Source of the DNA: Cephalopachus bancanus
Taxonomy: Eukaryota; Chordata; Mammalia; Primates; Tarsiidae
Reading direction: 5' to 3'
Assembly (NCBI GenBank): GCA_027257055.1
Contig: JAPVLO010000206.1
Location: forward strand, 496,001-560,000
Length of the DNA stretch: 64,000 nt
Within the stretch, counting starts at the first letter, position 1. Every line of letters begins with the position of its first letter. The translations under genes were made by a program, and so were the position numbers. Of this stretch, positions 1 through 12,599 are shown piece by piece. The notes below the pieces were generated by a model. The model was not told the origin of the DNA and did no database searches. It saw nothing but the letters and a program-made list of their open reading frames with translations.

Positions 1-2748
1 GGACTTTCTGACATCACACAACCTCCCAGGCTGAAACAGGAAGAAATAGAGACACTAAATAGGCCAATATCAATCCGGGAAATTGACTCCATCATGGGAA
101 AACTACCTACAAAAAAAAAGCCCCGGACCAGACGACCTTCCAGTGGAAATCTACAAAACATACAACGAGGAGCTGATGCTAATGCTACTGAAGTATTCCA
201 CTCAATCTAGAAAATGGAAGTCTCCCCAAAACATTTTACGAAGCTAATGTTACACTAATACCTAAATTAGGCAAAAACCCAACAAAGAAAAAGAACTACA
301 GGCCAATATCCCTGATGAACATAGATGTAAAAATTTTCAACAAGATTCTAGCAAATAGGATCCAACAACACATCTCAAAAATTATCTACCATGACCAAAT
401 AAGTTTCATTCCCAGGATGCAGGGCTGGTTTAACATCTGCAAGATCATAAATGTAATTAAATACATCAACAGATGTAAAAATAAAACCCACTTGATTATA
501 TCATTAGATGCAGAAAAGGCTTTTGACAAAATCCAGCCTCCATTCTTGATTTAAAAAAAAAAAAAACCTTGAAAACCTAGGTATAGAAGGAACATACCTC
601 AAAATAGTAAAATCCATCTACAATAAATCCACAGCGAACATATTACTGAGGACAGAAATTGGAATCATTTTCTCTGAAAACCAGAACATGACAAGACTGC
701 TCATCCTCCTCCCTTCTGTTCAACATAGTGTTGGAAGTGCTAGCTAGAGCAATCAGACAAGACAAGGAAATCAGGGGTATCCAAATAGGAAAATAGAAAG
801 TTAAGCTCTCCCCCTTTGTGGATGATGTGATCCTTTACTGAAAATTCCAATGGAATCTGTCTAGAACCTTCTTGCACTGATAAAGGAATTTGGCAAAGTC
901 TCAGGGTGTATGATCAGTGTGCAAAAGATAGTCCCATTTTTATTCACCAACAACAAACAAGCAGAGGACAAAATAAAAAGCACAATCCCATTCACAATAG
1001 CCACACAAAAAAAGAAATACATTGGCATCTTCCTAACTAGAGAAGTGAAAGACCTTTACACCAAAAAGTACAAAACACTGCTTGAAGAAATCAAAGAAGA
1101 GGCAAACAAATGGGAAAATATTCCATGCTCATGGATTGGAAGAATCATCATTGTTAAGATGTCCATCTTACCAAAAGCAATCTACAGATTCATTGCAAGA
1201 CCAATTAAATTACCAACATCATTCTTCTCAGACCTGGAAACAACAACACAGAAATTCATATGTAAACAAAAACAACCACAAACAGCCAAAACAATCCTTA
1301 GCAAAAGAAACAAAATGAGAGGTAGCACTCTCCCAGACTTTAAACTTTATTGTAAGGCTACCATAATCAAAACAGCCCCAGTACAAGTACATGAACAGCC
1401 ATATAGACCAATGGAACAGAATAGAGATTCTGGAGGCAAAATCTCAATTTCTCAACCAATTCATCCTCGACAAAAACTCCACCAACAATCACTGTGGAGA
1501 GGATAACCTATTAATTAAATGGTGCTGGGAAAACTGACCACATGCAGAAAAATGAAACAGGATCCCTACCTATCACCATACACAAAAATTAACTCCAAGG
1601 AATCAAAGACCTAAAGGTAAAACCTCAAACTATTAGAATCTTAGAAAACTCAGGAGACACCCTTACAGAAATTGGAATAGGCAACTAATTCCTGGTCAAA
1701 ACTCCAGATGCTCATGCCATAAAGATAAGATGGACAAGCAGGACCTCATCAAATTGAAATGCTTCTGCTAAGCAAAAGAAACCATCAAGAGAGTTAGGAG
1801 ACAGTCCAAAGAATGGGAAAAGATATTTACCAACTGTATATCTGACAAAATCCTAATATCCAGGATCAACAAGGAACTTAAACCGAAAGGAAAAAAACCA
1901 AACAATCCCATGTAAAAATGGGCAAAAGACATGAATAGACATTTCTCAAAAGAAGATATACAAGAGCCAATAGACACACACAAAAATGCTCAGCCTCGCT
2001 AATCATCAGAGATATGCAAATCAAAACCACATTGTGATACCACCTAACTCCAGTAAGAATGGCTATCATTAATTAAAACAAAAAACAAAAAACAACAGAT
2101 GCTGGTGAGGATGCGGAGAAAAGGGGACACTTCTATATTTTTGGTGGGAGTGCAAACTAATTCAACCTCTCTAGAAAACAGTGTGGTGATTTCTAAAAGA
2201 ACTACAAATTGACCTTCCATATGACTCAGCAATCCCCCTTCTGAGAATATACCCAGAGGAACTCCAATCATTCTACAAAAAAGGAGACCTGTGCACACAT
2301 GTTTATTGCAGCGCTATTCATAATAGCAAAAACATGGAACCAACTGCGTTGCCCATTGAAACTTGATTGCATTTTTTAAAATGTGGCACATATACACCAT
2401 GGAATATTACACAGCCATAAAGAAGGATACAATTATGAACTTTGCACCAACTTGAATGGATTTAGAGTCGATCATACTAAGTGATTGATTACAGAAACAA
2501 AGAACTGAGTACCACATGTTCTCATTCATAAGTGGACCCTGAACACCTATTATAATACTACAAAAAAGGGATTGGCGATAGCAGGGGATGGGGGGAGGGC
2601 ACATAACATCAGTAAGGGTGTCTGATCCTAATCCAGGAGAGGTGAGGTCCAATGGGAGGCCCAAAACTTCACCCATACCTAAACCACTTATGTACACAAT
2701 CCTGACCGGTACCCCACAACTTTAAAATAAAATAAAATAATTTTTTAA
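1..2748 (+). mobile_element. LINE-1, 5'-truncated by window edge, ORF2 3' part and 3' UTR
   Basis: Plus-strand L1 ORF2 sequence starting in the pre-RT region. An RT fragment is readable at 315-554 (RPIS upstream, then [17 protein letters not shown]). The thumb and C-terminal part follow at 910-1506 and in broken frames to about 2560. A G-rich 3' UTR and an AATAAA-rich tail end near 2748. Many stops and frameshifts make it inactive. It is closely related to the copies at 22.2-23.7 and 36.5-39.9 kb. Confidence 0.93.
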
Positions 2749-4849
2749 AAGACCAAAGGAACAAATCTGAGAGCTTTCCGTTGGTCAAGGAGGCAACCAT
2801 TTGCTCATCAAATGTAATAAAACTTCTATTAACTTAAACACATTTTATATAGTACAGAATCTCTGAGTCCATAAATGTTACTGATCACCTTCAGAGGTGG
2901 CTAAAGCATCAGTCCATTTATTCAAAAAAATTAACAAACAAATGAACAAAAATCAATTATACCTTTATTCTGCCTTTCCTGTACAAACTGTCCTTCAGGG
3001 TTACCAGTGACTGACAAGGGAGAGTTCATCATAGAAGAATTCCAGCTAATAAATGAAGAAAGATTCCTAGACTTAGAATATCATTTTTCAACACCGAGTG
3101 AAATTATAAAAGCAGGTAGTATTCATTACTGAATGCTAAAACCATTAGGCCAGTCAAGGTTGACAGGAAGGTTTATATTGGAAAGATGAAACTGACCATA
3201 CTTGAACTTACTGGCCAATTTCAGCATTACTTAAAGTGAGCTCACTTCCTGCCAACATGATGCAATAGGATGTACACCACACTGGCTGTCACGTACTCTA
3301 ACTAAAAGATTTGAGCCTGAATCTAGTCAATTTTCTATATCTGACTAATTATGTAAAGGAAGCCCAGGATAGAAAAATGTGTTAAACAACACCCTGAGGA
3401 TGTAATAAACCAAATCTAGAAGATGGAAAATTCTACGAGAAAAATAACTCAGTATCTTCAACAAACAGAGGCATTAACCCAAGGGAAGGGAAAATTGTTG
3501 CAAATTTTTTTTCAAAAGACCTTTATAAGACATATCAAGCAAATACAGTGTTTGTCATTTGAATCCTCATTCAAACAAACCAACAATAAAAAGACATTTT
3601 GGAGGCAATCAGGGAGATTAGAACATAAACTGGGTATTAGATGATTTTAAAGAATGATTATAAATTTTGTTACAACATAATAATAGTACAATTGGCTACG
3701 TTCTTTAAAATCCTTATCTGTTAATGATAAATACTGAAATATTTACTGGCTAAAAACAACATAAAGTTGGGATTTTGCTTTAAAATATTCCAGCAAAAAA
3801 TAAGTTAACAAATTTAAAAGTTGAGTGGAGTGATAAATAAGATTGACAAAATTTTGAGAGCTGTTGAAATTGAGTGATAGGTAAATGGAATTCATCATAA
3901 CATTTTCTCCATTTTTGTGTATGTCTTAAACTTTTCATTTTTAATTTTTTAAAAAAGAATAAATTAGAGCTCTGCCAATTGACCTGGAGAAATATTTGTA
4001 ATTTCTTGTTGAATAAAGAAAGCAAGATGAAGTATGTACAAGAAAAGTATGAACTCATTTTTGAAAACAATGACCTGGCTTTGTAAAATGTACACATACA
4101 TTTATTTTTTAGGTATATGAAGATATATACACACATACATGGATGTTTACATAAGATTTATGAGCACTGAGAATTATTTGGAAGAGCATGTATTCCACTG
4201 TAAGTATGAACTAGCTGGGGTGGAGGCTGATATGGATGGGAAAAGATTAGGCAAGAATAAATAAAGAAAAAATATTTTTCAGATCCTACAACAAAAGACT
4301 ATAAAAAATAAAAAGTAAGAAAAAATTTCTTTTTTAAAAGGTCATATGATATGATGCAATACATGAATTTAAATGAAATGATACAAATCCCTGTATTTCT
4401 ACATAGATAAAGAAGATTGCTTTTAATGTGAAAAAAAAAGCAAAGGCTGCCCACATTTCTGAAACTCAGCTGGTTTCCTAGCACTAAAGCCCTGGTAACT
4501 GCAGTCAATTCTGCCAGTCTGCCCATAACCAGCGCAAGAACAAACTAGGAGCTCTCAAATTGCAGTATGTGGTGAGCTGAAGTGAAGCAAATAGAATTGG
4601 GTGTGTGGTAGGATCTTTGGGATGGGGGCTGACTGGAAATCAATACTTCAGAAATGCACTGAAACACTCACTGCTGTGGTGTGTTAGCATGGATAGCAAG
4701 GAAACAAAATGAAATGTCAGCCAAGCATACTACGGAGAATGAATCTCTTTTTCAGAGCCCAACTGTCAGGTAGAATGCTCACCAGCATCAGGCAGCTGTG
4801 GGGAAGAAGTGCACTGACCCAGGAGTCCCAGGCAGTGTACACCATACTT
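2749..4849. other. no gene or clear repeat seen
   Basis: AT-rich intergenic DNA. Open frames at 3423-3644 and 3780-4136 (minus) have no recognisable domain and no start context. I see no RNA gene or identifiable element. Confidence 0.5.
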
Positions 4850-4965
4850 CAGCTCACAGCCTCAATTTCTACACGTGTAAAATGGAATAAAGATAACACC
4901 TCATCTGTGATAATCAAGTGAATTAACATACATCTACTTTACAAAAAAGAAAACTAAAAAGTACT
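4850..4965 (+). repeat. MIR SINE fragment
   Basis: Contains the MIR-like core 'tgtaaaatgg', then an AT-rich 'aataaagataacacctc' stretch and 'gtgaattaacataca', in the sense orientation. Strongly diverged. Confidence 0.6.
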
Positions 4966-5023
4966 ATACATATGAAATTGCCAGAAAAGGTTGCTGCCTC
5001 CCATTTACATCTGTGCACATACA

Positions 5024-5056
5024 TGCACACACACACACACAAAACACACACACACC
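5024..5056. repeat. (CA)n microsatellite, interrupted
   Basis: About 16 CA units broken by one AAAA interruption. Confidence 0.85.
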
Positions 5057-5302
5057 TCTCAACTTTTACATGTCAATTCACTCAGAAATAAAGGTCATTC
5101 ACATATAGAAATACTATATATTCACACATATAACAGTAAAATACTCTCCTCCCAATTTACAAACAGGAAAATCAAAGCTTAAAGAACTTAAGCTAGTGAT
5201 CATCTAGAAATTGAGTTATGATGATGTTGGAATTCAGCAGAGGTAGATGTTCTTAAAATAGTCTTATTCATAGCTGCTAACAACAGCAACATCAAAGCCT
5301 GA

Positions 5303-5468
5303 TGCTATGGATTGAACTGTATTCACCAAATTCATACGTTTAAGCCCTACCTGCCAAGGTGAAGGTATTTGGAGGTAGGTGGGGCCTTTGGGAGTAACCA
5401 GGGTTAGATGAGGTCATGAAGGTAGGTCTCTCATTCTGGGATTAGTATCCCTATTTAAAGAGATGCCT
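5303..5468 (+). mobile_element. MLT1-like LTR (MaLR), left part
   Basis: The 5' two-fifths of a mammalian MaLR-type LTR, with the hallmarks 'ggtatttggagg', 'ggggcctttggga' and 'gatgaggtcatgaagg'. It stops at 5468 where younger elements were inserted. The right part resumes near 9180. Confidence 0.7.
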
Positions 5469-6146
5469 TATTATCATCAATAACTCAAAAAATAACAGGT
5501 GCTGGAGAGGATGCAGTGAAAAGGGAACACTTCTACACTGTTGGTGGGAGTATAAACTAGTACAGCCTCTGTGGAAAATAGTGTGGTGATTCCTAAAAGA
5601 TCTAAAAATTGACCTGACCTTCCATACAACCCCACAAATCTCCCAGAGGAACTCAAATCACTCTATGGAAAAGATACCTGCACATGTATGTTTATCACAG
5701 CATTGTTCACAGAAACAAGAACATCAACCAACCGTACTGTCCATCAAAAGAGGAATGGATTTTTTAAAATGTGGTACATATGCACGATGGAATATTATGC
5801 AGGGATAAGGAACAAAATCATGAACTTCACAGCAACCTGGATGGACTTAGAGTCTATAATACTGAGTGAGCTTTCACAGAAACAAAGAACTGAGTATCAC
5901 ATGTTCTCACTCATAAGCAGACCTTGAACAATTATCATAACACTTTAAGAGAATGATTGGCAGTAGTGGGAAACTGCTGGGAGGGGGGCAGGGAAGCGGT
6001 ATTGGCAGTAGCGGGAATCTACCTGGGAAAGGATGGGCACACATCATTAACAAGGGTACCTGCATAATGAACATTTGCATACCTAACCCTGAATTGTACC
6101 CCACATCTTTAAAATAAAAAAAAATTAAAAGATAAAAAAAAGAAAG
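5469..6146 (+). mobile_element. LINE-1 3' fragment with target-site duplication
   Basis: The extreme 3' end of L1 ORF2 plus 3' UTR and A-rich tail. A direct repeat 'agagatgcct' flanks it (5459-5468 and 6147-6156), as expected for target-primed insertion. It contains the ORF2 end readable as KMWYICTMEYYAGI. Confidence 0.9.
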
Positions 6147-6156
6147 AGAGATGCCT

Positions 6157-8540
6157 CAGCATCATATTGAATGGGGGAAAAGTTGAAAACATTCCCCCTC
6201 AGAACTGGAACAAGAAAGGGACACCCACTTTCACTACTTGTAGAAAACACAGTACTGCAAGTCTATCAGGCAAGATAAATCAGGCAAGATAAATTTATCA
6301 GGTAAGATAAATAAATAAAGAGTATTGAAATTGGAAAAAGAAAAAAGGAAGTCAAACTATCTCTGTTTGCTGATGATATGATTTTATAACTAGTAAATCC
6401 TAAAGATAAGACTTCTCCAAAAGACTCCTAGATTTTATAAATGAATTCCATAAAGTCTCAGGTTATAAAGTCAATGCATACAAATCAGTCGTAGTCCTGT
6501 ACAACAATAACAACCAAACTGAGAATCAAATCAATAATTCAATTCTATTTACAATCACTGCAAAAAAACCAAAAACTCAAAATAAACTTAACCAAGAAGG
6601 TGAAAGATCTCTACAAGAGAAATACACAACATCGATGAAAGAATTCATAGAGGACATAAACAAATAGAAAAACATCCCATGCTCTTGGACAGTAAGAATC
6701 AATCTCATTAAAATGATCATATTGCCCAAAGCAATCTACAGATTCAACATAATCCCTATTACATTACCAACATCATTTTTCATAGAATTAGGAAAAAAAA
6801 AATCCTAAAATTCATGTGGACCCAAGAAGAGTCCAAATATCCAAAGCAATCCTAAGCAAAAAGAACAAAGCCAGAGGTACACATTACCCATTTATTCAAA
6901 TTATACTACAAGGTTATAGAAACCAAAGCAGCACGATAGTGGTACAAAAGCAGACACATAGACCAATGGAAGAGAATAGAGAACTCAGAAACAAAACTGA
7001 ATAACTATAACCAATTGATCTCTGACAAAGCTGACAAAACATACACTGGGGAAAGGACACCTTATTCAACAAATAGTGCTTGTAAAATTGGATAGCCACA
7101 TGCAGAAAAATGAAGCCAGATCCCTATCTCTCATCATATACAAAAAATTAACTCAAAATGAATTAAAGACTTAAATGCAATGCCTGAAACCATAAAAATT
7201 CAAGAAGAAAACCCAGGAAAAACTCTACTGGACATTGGGCTAGGTAACAAATTTACAACTAAGATCCCCAAAGTAAATGCAACAAAAACAAAAAAGTGGG
7301 ACTTTAAACTAAAAAGCTTCGGTACAGCAAAAGAAATAGACAGAGTAAATAGACAACCTACAGACTAGGAGAAAATACTCAAAAACCATATATCTGACAA
7401 AGTACTAATACTCAGAATCTACAAGGAACACAAACAAATCAGCAAGCAAAAAACAAACGGCCCTATTAAAAAGTGGGTGTATGGCCAGGCGCGGTGGCAC
7501 AGCCTGTAATCCCAGCACTTTAGGAAGCCAAGGAAAGAGGATTGCTTGAACCCAGGGGTTCAAGACCAGTCTGGGCAACTTGGTGAGACCTCATCTCTAC
7601 AATAAAACACCACTACAAACAACTAGCCGGGCGTGTTGGCATTCATCTGTAGTTCCAGCTTCTTGGAAGGCTGAGGTGGAAGGATTGCCATTGCACTCCA
7701 GCCTGGGTGACAAAAGTGAGACTTCAACTTAAAAAAAAAAAAGGACAAACAACATGAACAGTCATTTCTTAAAAGAAAATATACAAAAGGCCAACAAACA
7801 TGAAAAAATGCTCAACATCTCTCATTACCAAGGAAATGCAAATTAAAACCACAAAGAGATACCACCCTACCCCAGTCAGAATGACCATTATTAAAAAGTC
7901 AAAAAGTCCTTGGTGTAGATGTAGTGAAAAGGAAATGCTTATACACTTTTGGTGGAATTGCAAATTAGTACAACCTCTCTAGAAAACAGTCTGGCAATTT
8001 CTCAAAGAACTAAAAGCAGATTTACCATTTGAATTAGCAATCCCGCTACTGGGTATCTACTCAAAGGAAAACAAAGAAGATACCTGCACTCATATGTTTA
8101 TTGCAGCACAATTCACAATTGCAAAGATAATGGAATCAACCTAAGTTTCCATCGACTGCACACATACCATGGAGCACTACTCAGTCATTAAAAATAACAA
8201 AACATAATATTTTGCAGCAACCTGGATAGAACTAGAGTCATTATCTTAAGTGAATTAACTCAGGAATGGAAAACCAAATACTGCATGTTCTCACTTACAA
8301 GCGGGAGCTAAGCTATGGATCCACAGAGGCACAGAGAGCAGTATAATGGACACTGGAGACACAGGAGGAGTGAGGGTGGGGGTGGGGTTAGGGATGAAAA
8401 ATTAGCCATTGGGTTCAGTGTGCACTAGTGGGTCTGATGGGTTAAAGCCCAGGCTTCTTTACCACTATACAATGCGTCCATGTAATCAAAGCCACTTGTA
8501 CCCCTAAAGCTATTGAAATTTAAAAAAAGAAAAGAAATTT
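6157..8540 (+). mobile_element. older LINE-1 (L1MA/L1PB-like), interrupted by Alu
   Basis: Plus-strand ORF2 from the RT region ('tttgctgatgatatg' encodes the FADDM-type active-site motif near 6366) to the C-terminus and a 3' UTR ending in a 'tgtacccctaaagctattgaa' type tail near 8540. It is more diverged than the other L1s and has a different 3' UTR, so it is an older subfamily. An Alu sits at 7481-7742. A 14-19 bp unit 'tcaggcaagataaa' is repeated three times near 6265-6312. Confidence 0.85.
7481..7742 (+). mobile_element. Alu, sense, inside the older L1
   Basis: Starts ggccaggcgcggtgg and ends in an 11-A tail. It is dimeric, but the right arm has lost about 35 bp between 'ggattgcc' and 'attgcactcc'. 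The flanking L1 sequence resumes after the tail. Confidence 0.9.
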
Positions 8541-8591
8541 AACTCCTAATGTAACAGTATTATTAGGTGGCGTCTTTAAGAGGTTATTGGG
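8541..8591 (+). mobile_element. second MaLR-type LTR, left fragment
   Basis: Sequence 'cctaatgtaacagtattattagg' type, continuing past the inserted Alu into 8856-9175. Confidence 0.55.
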
Positions 8592-8855
8592 GACGGACTC
8601 GGTGGCTCAGCCTGTAATCCCGCACTTTGGGAGGCCGAGGTGAGTGGATTGCCTGAGCCTGCGGGTTCAAGACCCGCCTGGGCAACTCATCTCTACAACA
8701 GATAAAAAAATTAGCTGGGCGTGGTAGCATGCGCCTGTAATTCCAGCTACTTGGAAGAAGGATTGCCAGAGCCCAGCAGGTCAAGACTGCGGTGGCTGGG
8801 AGAGGCCACTGCACTCCAGTCTGGGCGACAGAGTGAGACTCCAACTCAAAAAAAA
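8592..8855 (+). mobile_element. Alu, sense, with target-site duplication
   Basis: A dimeric Alu of the lineage-specific type ('ctcagcctgtaatcccgc' start, 'ggccactgcactccagtctgg' end). It is flanked by 14-bp direct repeats with one mismatch at 8578-8591 and 8856-8869. Confidence 0.93.
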
Positions 8856-9175
8856 AAGAGGTGATTGGGTCATGAGGGCAAAGTCCTCCATCTATGGATT
8901 AATAAATTAGTGAATTAATGGGTTGATAGATTAACAGGTTAAAGGGCTAACAGGTTAATGAGATATCATGGGAGTTGACTAGTTATCATGAGAGTGTGTC
9001 TGTTATAAAAGCCTCATTGGCTTTCTCATGAGCTCCTCACCATGTGATGGCATGTGCAGTCTCGGGACTGTGTACAGTTCTCACCCACAAGAAGTCCCCT
9101 CTCAGATAATGCAGCACTTTGACTATGGATTCTCAGACTCCAGAATTGTAAGAAATACTTTTTTATTTATAAAAT
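8856..9175 (+). mobile_element. second MaLR-type LTR, right fragment
   Basis: Continues 'ggtgattgggtcatgagggc', then a 'gttaacaggttaa'-type simple stretch, 'ctcctcaccatgtgatg', and a polyadenylation-like end near 9170. This looks like MST/MLT LTR structure. Confidence 0.55.
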
Positions 9176-9179
9176 TTTT

Positions 9180-9402
9180 TTAAAGAGCCACCAAAAGTTC
9201 TCTCGCTCTCTCCTTATTGTGTGAAAACATAACAAAAAGGCAGTAACCTACAAACCAGAAAGAGAGCCCTTACTGGAAATTGTACCCTGGACTCTGATCT
9301 TGGACTTCCCAACCTTTAAAACTATGAGAAGATAAATGTCTGTTGTTTAAGCCAATCAGTCTATGATATTTTGTTACAGCAACCCAAACTGGATAAGACA
9401 CC
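9180..9402 (+). mobile_element. MLT1-like LTR, right part
   Basis: Contains 'ctctgatcttggacttccc', 'gagaagataaatgtctgttg' and 'tttaagccaatcagtctatg', the standard 3' end of this LTR group. It completes the element begun at 5303. Confidence 0.75.
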
Positions 9403-9464
9403 AGGTCAGGGGTCTCTACCTCATGTTCTCACAGTTTCCTGAACTTTCTATATCGTAATACTGA

Positions 9465-9670
9465 TCACCTTATATTCCACTTACTGGCTGTACAACTTAG
9501 CCAAATTACTTAAAATTCCCCCCTGCTTTTGTTTCCTTTTCATACAATGGGGATAATAACAGAAGTTTTCCTAGGACCTTGCCACATTTTATGTAATGAT
9601 TAAGTACATCTTGTAATAACTAGGTGATTTAATACACGTCTTCACCTAGAACAATATCTGGCAAATAGAA
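9465..9670 (+). repeat. MIR SINE
   Basis: Sense-oriented MIR: 'acttactggctgtacaactt', 'caatggggataataacag', and an end resembling 'cctagaacaatatctggca'. Confidence 0.75.
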
Positions 9671-11350
9671 AACAATAAGGATGAGATGTTGGTTTTGTTG
9701 CTGACTATTTTCCTAAATTATAAACTCCATAAGGACCTAGAGACCTCTATTATCTTGCTTACAATTGTTAACCTGAGAACAAACACAGTAACACAGGATA
9801 TAAGTAAATATTTGCTAAAGTAACAACTAGATGAAGAAAAAGAAGAGAACAATTCAGCAAGAGGAAAAGCGTTTTAAAGAAGTACATACTGCACTTCTTT
9901 GTTTAGATAGAAACAAAAGCTATTTTCTTAGCTATTTTAACCAGAAATTTTTAAGTTGCAATTTAATTGATTCAACACATAGCCAAAAAATCGAGGAAAG
10001 AATAGTATAGTATAATATTCTTTGAACAGTTTTCTGTGAATAGTAAAATATCTATGGAAGAATTGTCGGGGGTGTACTCCATTCTAAAGCTCATTAAAGT
10101 TGCTTGAACAACCATTGCACAGGTTTTGGTTTTTCATTTAATTTTAATAAAATATTTTACTGGAAGAAAGTTTGGGGTGTAATAGCAATGAAGTGTGTCT
10201 ACTGCTTTAGATGACATTTCATTTTATTTCTAGTCACCCGTGGAGATGAATATACTAATCCCAGTGCCTGGGAATTTGGGTTGCTGGTTATCCAAAAATG
10301 AAATGTCATGTACAGAAACTTATTTTTTATTGTTTAATTTCCAACTGTCTCCTCAGCAAATAAGAATGACAAAGGCAACAGCTATTTCAAGATGAGGCAC
10401 TGCATGCATTATGGAAAAGGCATCTCATTTGGAACTTTAGTCGTGTTCTTGAGGAAAGATCAATGAAAATGTGAACTCTGAAATATTTCCCCATTGTTTC
10501 CTGAACAAGGGTGATTATAAGCCTTTAATTTTGTTTTGACTGAAATAATAAAGCAAAGTCAGGGATACATTGTACAGTTGCAGCCACACAGTCTACATAA
10601 ACAAACCACATCTCTAGGTAAACTTTTTAGAACCTAAATAAGTCTAGAAGACAATGGCAGCAGTAAGTAAGTTAGATTTAAACAGGATGTGGTGATCTGT
10701 AGCTCAAGGAACTCAGAGCAGACAGAGAAGACTTTCGTTCTATTACCAGAACCAGAGTTGATTATTTTTCAACCTCATCACGTATCTCAAAACATCAGGG
10801 CATAATTCTTACCTCTGCCTAAATCGTCTGAAGAAATTTGACAACGTTGCCCTGCTCCTCTGCAGTACAAATTGGTTACCCAATCCTATGACTTTTCTCA
10901 AAATAAGGAGGGGAAGAAATTCTCTTCTAGTCTATTCCCAGTATCCCTTGGGGCTAATGACAAGATTAAAAACTTCAGAGATTTAGATCATTAACTATTT
11001 GTATTGGATAATATCCCTGTGTTATCTGTGTCTAAACGCCCCCTTGGAAAAAGAGGAAAGAAACAATATTTAGGAAATTATTCTGTATATTTGTTTGGGG
11101 AGGTCAAGTCAGGCCAGAGAGGGAGAAAGCCAAGACAGTTTGTATTTCCTTCTCTGAAAATCCATCACCAGAGGCTCCATGTATCAAAATTCTGACTGGC
11201 ATATGCAAGAGTTAAGATAATTAGGGAATTTTTTGATAATGCTGCTTAATTTCTTCATGAAAAGCCCTTCCCTCATTATGCATGCATTCATTCAGTGACA
11301 TTACCTTGTAGCTCTGACTATGCCACACTGGCTATTTTTTTCAAGATGTA
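9671..11350. other. no gene or clear repeat seen
   Basis: Mostly unique-looking intergenic DNA. Short open frames here are not convincing. Confidence 0.45.
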
Positions 11351-11366
11351 TTGCCTTGTCTTTTCT

Positions 11367-11656
11367 TTTTTTTTTTTTTTAGTCAGAGTCTCACTCTGTC
11401 GCCCAGACTGGAGTGCAGTGGCCACTCCCGGCTACCACAGCCTCGACCTGCTGGACTCCAGCGATCCTTCCGCCTCAGCCTTCCAAGTAGCTGGAACTAC
11501 AGGCACCTGCTACCGCGCCCGGCTGATTTTTGATTTATTGTAGAGATGAGGTCTCGCCAAGTTGCCCAGGCGGGTCTCGAACCCGCTGGCTCAGGCATTC
11601 CACTCACCTCAACCTCCCAAAGGCGCGGGATTACAGGCTGAGCCACCGAGCCCGGC
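11367..11656 (-). mobile_element. Alu, antisense, with perfect 15-bp target-site duplication
   Basis: Full-length dimeric Alu of the young local type, starting with a T17-like tail and ending 'gagcccggc'. Flanked by tgccttgtcttttct at 11352-11366 and 11657-11671. Confidence 0.97.
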
Positions 11657-11689
11657 TGCCTTGTCTTTTCTAAAGACACTTCCCTCTTC

Positions 11690-11990
11690 TCCTGGGTGCT
11701 ACCATCTAGCCGTGTGGTTTTAAATATCAGCTACATGCAGATGATACTTAAGCTTATATTTCCTTACTTCTGCTTGAGTTTCAGACTTTTATATTCAACT
11801 TTCTATTTGATTTATTCATTAGGATGAAGAACTGAAGTCTCAGACATAAGTATTTTCAAAACAGAACTCTTAATTTCCATCTCACACCTATTTCTCTTAC
11901 AGGCATCTACTCACTTACTCAAGCCTCAGATCTAGGATTAATCCTTGATTATTTATGTCTTTTCACATCAGCAATCCCTGTCAGCCTGAC
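11690..11990 (+). mobile_element. L2 LINE fragment, sense
   Basis: Resembles the L2 ORF2/3' region: 'agactttatattcaactttc'-like, 'aaacagaactcttaatttcc', and 'aggattaatccttgatta' corresponding to the 'ttggagtcatccttgact' block. Ancient and diverged. Confidence 0.5.
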
Positions 11991-12189
11991 CTCTGATATA
12001 AACAAGTAAAAACATAAATTAGCAATGTTAATTAGCACAGCCATAAGTGTCATGTAGACTGAAATAGGGTGATATGGGAGGGAAGGAGTGATAGCATGAT
12101 CAGGGAAACCCTTTTTGGAAAGGTGACAATTCTGTCTTCTGGATGTCAGAATGGAGATGTTCACGCAAAGATTTAGGGATCTGCTATTT

Positions 12190-12375
12190 CAGGAAGAAGG
12201 AGCAGCTAGAACACTGACTCTAAAGCAAGATAGTTGTAGCACAAGCTCTAGTTGATAGAGAGATGTGTCAACTCATATAGGACATTTAAAGCCAAAACAA
12301 GGAGTTTAGAGTTTATCTAAGTGCAATAGCAAGTCATTAACAGGCCCTAACCTTGGAACGGAGTGACATTTTCTA
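12190..12375 (-). mobile_element. L2 LINE fragment, antisense
   Basis: Contains the reversed L2 block 'gagtttatctaagtgcaata' and 'aacggagtgacattttct'. Low similarity. Confidence 0.4.
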
Positions 12376-12599
12376 TTTCTTTTTTTTAAGATCACTCAAG
12401 ATCCTTGGGCAACATGAACAAACTAGATTTATGTTGTTCCACCAATATCACCCAGATACTGTTTTGATCCTGTTGAAAACACAGAGGAATGCTGAGTGAA
12501 AGTATAGAGCAATAATATAGAGTAGAATTCTATACTCAGAAGAAGGAAAGAGGGAAGAAATAAAAGGGGGGAGAGTAAGAGAGAGACAGAAATCTTGAG

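Noticed and set aside
910..1506. 198-residue plus-strand frame
   Set aside because: It is a piece of L1 ORF2, not a host gene.
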